Shown here: one piece after another, positions 51,824 through 53,673 of the stretch
How positions within the stretch are numbered: position 1 is the first letter of the stretch
Layout of the letters: each line of letters starts with the position of its first letter
Source: Chlamydiota bacterium
GTDB lineage: Bacteria; Chlamydiota; Chlamydiia; Chlamydiales; JAAKFR01
Reading direction: 5' to 3'
DNA length: 53,673 bases
Assembly (NCBI GenBank): GCA_013287335.1
Contig: JABDDZ010000003.1
Coordinates: 1,104-54,776, forward strand
Notes under the pieces: generated by a model
Databases searched by the model: none
Told to the model about the DNA's origin: nothing
The model's input: the letters and a program-made list of their open reading frames with translations, nothing else
Position numbers and translations under genes: made by a program

Positions 51824-52013
51824 AATTAAACGCAAAGACGCAAAGTCCCAAAGACGCAAAGAAAAATAGGAAAATAACAGGTAGGCCACGATGGGTAAGA
51901 TAGATTTATAATATTACTACCAATTTTTTTGTATATTAGAAGATATTATCCTTATCCTATCTATCCTGTTATTTCTTTTTTTTCTTTGGGCCTTTGCGCC
52001 TTTGCGTTTAATT
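51824..52013. repeat. CGCAAAG/CAGGAT composite inverted repeat, copy 3
   Basis: The outer arms AATTAAACGCAAAGACGCAAAG and CTTTGCGCCTTTGCGTTTAATT-type complement each other, and the inner arms contain AATAACAGG and CCTGTTATTT. At 190 bases it is the longest of the three copies. Its right end provides the TAA stop codon of the convergent NSS transporter gene. Confidence 0.8.
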
Positions 52014-53504
52014 GGATTGGTGGAGACGAAGGTGGCTGCGTTTGCGTGCAAGGAAAAAGGTTGCAAGAAGGACAATGAAAAGCCAGGCAAAGCGAACCGA
52101 TTCGCTTATTCCAAATGGATTGGACAATTCTTTCCAAAGAGCGGCTATTAGGCTGAAAAAAAGAAGCGGCAAAACAAGATATTTCAAAGCATAGAGCGAA
52201 AAAGAGGCTCCATTTTTTGCCATCCAAATAGGATCTTTACGGATGGATTGAGAGAGGAGTAAAAAAAGAATAATCTCGGCAATGCCCCCAATAAGCATCG
52301 CATCGCCAAGTACCATGGGTGCGATGGCCCCAATTAAATGCTGCCCATTTCCCAAACAGAAAGGAACCGCAAGAGCGCCAATTAAAAGCATAGCAAAAGC
52401 GACTGCCGTCTTCCGTTTTTTTCGGAATTCTATCTCAAAATTTCCAGCCACACTCTCTACAATGGAAAAGACTCCTGTGATTCCTGCAATAAAGACGCAG
52501 AAGAAAAATATTGGGCCAATAATCCGGGAGAGCATCCCGCCAAATTGAGAAAGTATTGTTGGAAAGATCACAAAGCCGATTTCGAAAGCAGAATCACTTG
52601 TAATAATTGAAGAGAATGGCAGATCGGTTTTATGACTTAAATAACCAATCGAGCCGAAGATGACAAGGCCGGCAATAAAGGAGATCAGAAAATCTCCAAT
52701 TGCAACACGTACCATTGCCCTTTTAATGCTAAAAGAGGAGGGGTTATATCTTGAATAACCCGTCACAATTCCAAGTCCGAGTGATAAGCTAAAAAAGAGC
52801 TGCCCAAAAACATCTCTCCATAAAGTCCAGCTTTTGAGCTGGTCAAACTGAGGGATCAGATAATGTTTAAATCCAGTGGTGGCCCCTGGGAGAAAAAAAG
52901 TTGCAATCAGGAAGATGCCAATCAAGAGTCCTAGAAGGGGGAGAAAGAAGGAACAGAGCTTTTCTATGCCGGTCTGGATATTTTTTGCCAAGACTATCCA
53001 AGCAATAGCTACAACAATCAGGGTTGACAATAAGACAGGAGCTGCAATCCCCCCAATAATCTTTATACTTCCCGAGTCATGTAAAAAAGTATGTTTAAAG
53101 AAATAAGCGCTATCTGGGCCAATTGTTCCCGCAGCAGAGAAGTAGGTGTAAGCTACCGCAAAACCTGTGAGGACAATGTAAAAGCCTCCAATTGTGGCGC
53201 AGGTTAAGATAGCAAGCCAGCCAAACATTTTGCCCTTAATACCTGCAACAGTGCCCATTGCAGAAACAAGGGGTAGTTTCGTTCTCTGCCCAATCACCCC
53301 CTCAAGAAAGAGCATCGGCAATCCTACAATTAGATAGGCCAGAATATAGGGAATTAAAAAAGCTGCTCCGCCATTTTTATAGCAGTGAGCTGAAAAGCTT
53401 AGAATATTTGCAAAACCGACAGCCGATCCAATCATCGACCAGATAAACCCAGACTCTTTTTTCCAGGTACTCTCTTTAAAAGCATCCTGTTTTATGTTTG
53501 CCAC
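52008..53504 (-). CDS. Sodium-dependent NSS-family amino-acid-type transporter
   Basis: The 498-residue product has about twelve helices and the NSS hallmark at helix 1: GFIWSMIGSAVGFANILSFS, the unwound substrate and sodium site. It continues with the helix-2 GAAFLIPYILAYLIVGLPM region. Further conserved segments include FFSLSLGLGIVTGYSRYN (helix 6) and FFCVFIAGITGVFSIVESV. It resembles bacterial LeuT/TnaT-type transporters and probably imports an amino acid with sodium. The start is GTG, with AGGAG five bases upstream. The last codon and stop come from the flanking repeat, so the C-terminus may have been altered by that insertion. Confidence 0.92.
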   Translation of the reverse strand: MANIKQDAFKESTWKKESGFIWSMIGSAVGFANILSFSAHCYKNGGAAFLIPYILAYLIVGLPMLFLEGVIGQRTKLPLVSAMGTVAGIKGKMFGWLAILTCATIGGFYIVLTGFAVAYTYFSAAGTIGPDSAYFFKHTFLHDSGSIKIIGGIAAPVLLSTLIVVAIAWIVLAKNIQTGIEKLCSFFLPLLGLLIGIFLIATFFLPGATTGFKHYLIPQFDQLKSWTLWRDVFGQLFFSLSLGLGIVTGYSRYNPSSFSIKRAMVRVAIGDFLISFIAGLVIFGSIGYLSHKTDLPFSSIITSDSAFEIGFVIFPTILSQFGGMLSRIIGPIFFFCVFIAGITGVFSIVESVAGNFEIEFRKKRKTAVAFAMLLIGALAVPFCLGNGQHLIGAIAPMVLGDAMLIGGIAEIILFLLLSQSIRKDPIWMAKNGASFSLYALKYLVLPLLFFSLIAALWKELSNPFGISESVRFAWLFIVLLATFFLARKRSHLRLHQSN

Positions 53505-53623
53505 ACCTTCTCCTAAATGTTATAAATTAAAATAAAAAATTTAACTTTAAAAAAAGAATTACCCCTTATGGGGTAGGAAAAGGCAAGATGCGTGATTAGG
53601 GATCTTCACTTTGTTTCGCTCAA

Positions 53624-53660
53624 ATTAAGGTGGGACAATTTTAACAAACCCAACCTTAAT
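53624..53660. repeat. Imperfect hairpin near window end
   Basis: ATTAAGGTGGG (53624-53634) can pair with CCCAACCTTAAT (53649-53660), with one bulged A. No gene is visible from 53505 to the window end, an AT-rich stretch upstream of the transporter. Whether this hairpin is a terminator of a gene beyond the window or a repeat cannot be told. Confidence 0.45.
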
Positions 53661-53673
53661 ATTCAAGGGGCCA

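Overview
The window is a piece of a chromosome from a member of the Chlamydiae, most likely an amoeba-associated or other 'environmental' lineage (Parachlamydiales) rather than Chlamydia itself. The evidence is the gene order. The blocks polA-coaE-rho, NTT transporter-dnaB-mnmG-lplA, sdhCAB, and tatD-dsbD-tolQ-tolR-tolA-tolB-pal-LysM closely match the order I remember for Chlamydia trachomatis. The window also carries an ATP/ADP-type nucleotide transporter, many Inc-like two-helix membrane proteins, and eukaryote-like F-box proteins, which fit an intracellular lifestyle. The species cannot be fixed from the sequence alone.

Layout. 1-3.9 kb: the 3' part of polA, then coaE and rho, overlapping and co-transcribed. 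4.0-7.7 kb: two small paired membrane proteins, a large GH63-type glycosidase and tRNA-Ser(GCT). 7.9-17.2 kb: nucleotide transporter, dnaB, a 28-residue mS38-like basic protein, mnmG, two paralogous Inc-like proteins and a lipoate ligase. 17.2-22.3 kb: a GT39-type membrane glycosyltransferase and the sdhCAB operon. 22.4-28.2 kb: three tandem F-box paralogues, each with its own near-consensus sigma-70-type promoter. 28.2-31.2 kb: tatD and dsbD. 31.3-32.3 kb: three small Inc-like proteins. 32.5-37.2 kb: the Tol-Pal operon plus a LysM protein. 37.2-39.2 kb: three more Inc-like proteins and a chimeric-looking small gene. 39.2-41.9 kb: an OmpR-type response regulator and a TPR protein. 42-44.3 kb: a dense cluster of palindromes, then a cysteine-rich outer membrane protein and a collagen-like protein with a BclA-like C-terminal domain. 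44.4-46.4 kb: a membrane-anchored TPR protein and a DMT-type permease. 46.6-51.8 kb: a coupled TPR/VWA gene pair and rsmD. 52.0-53.5 kb: a sodium-dependent NSS transporter.

How it fits together. A conserved core (replication, transcription termination, tRNA modification, respiratory complex II, envelope maintenance) is interrupted at several junctions by lineage-specific cargo that looks host- or surface-directed: F-box effector candidates, Inc-like proteins, and a collagen-fibre/outer-membrane pair. Intergenic regions hold several families of short inverted repeats: CGCAAAG-type, CAGGAT-type, CCACGAGAGA-type, AGGGCNNNGCCCT-type, and a roughly 100-120 nt structured element starting TTGAACGGAG. 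One palindrome ends exactly at the mnmG start codon, and one repeat supplies the stop codon of the NSS transporter gene.

The best candidates for something undescribed are the triplicated F-box locus, the collagen-BclA/Cys-rich OMP pair, the TPR-VWA pair, and the TTGAACGGAG structured element. All functional statements are sequence-reading inferences; no database search was run.
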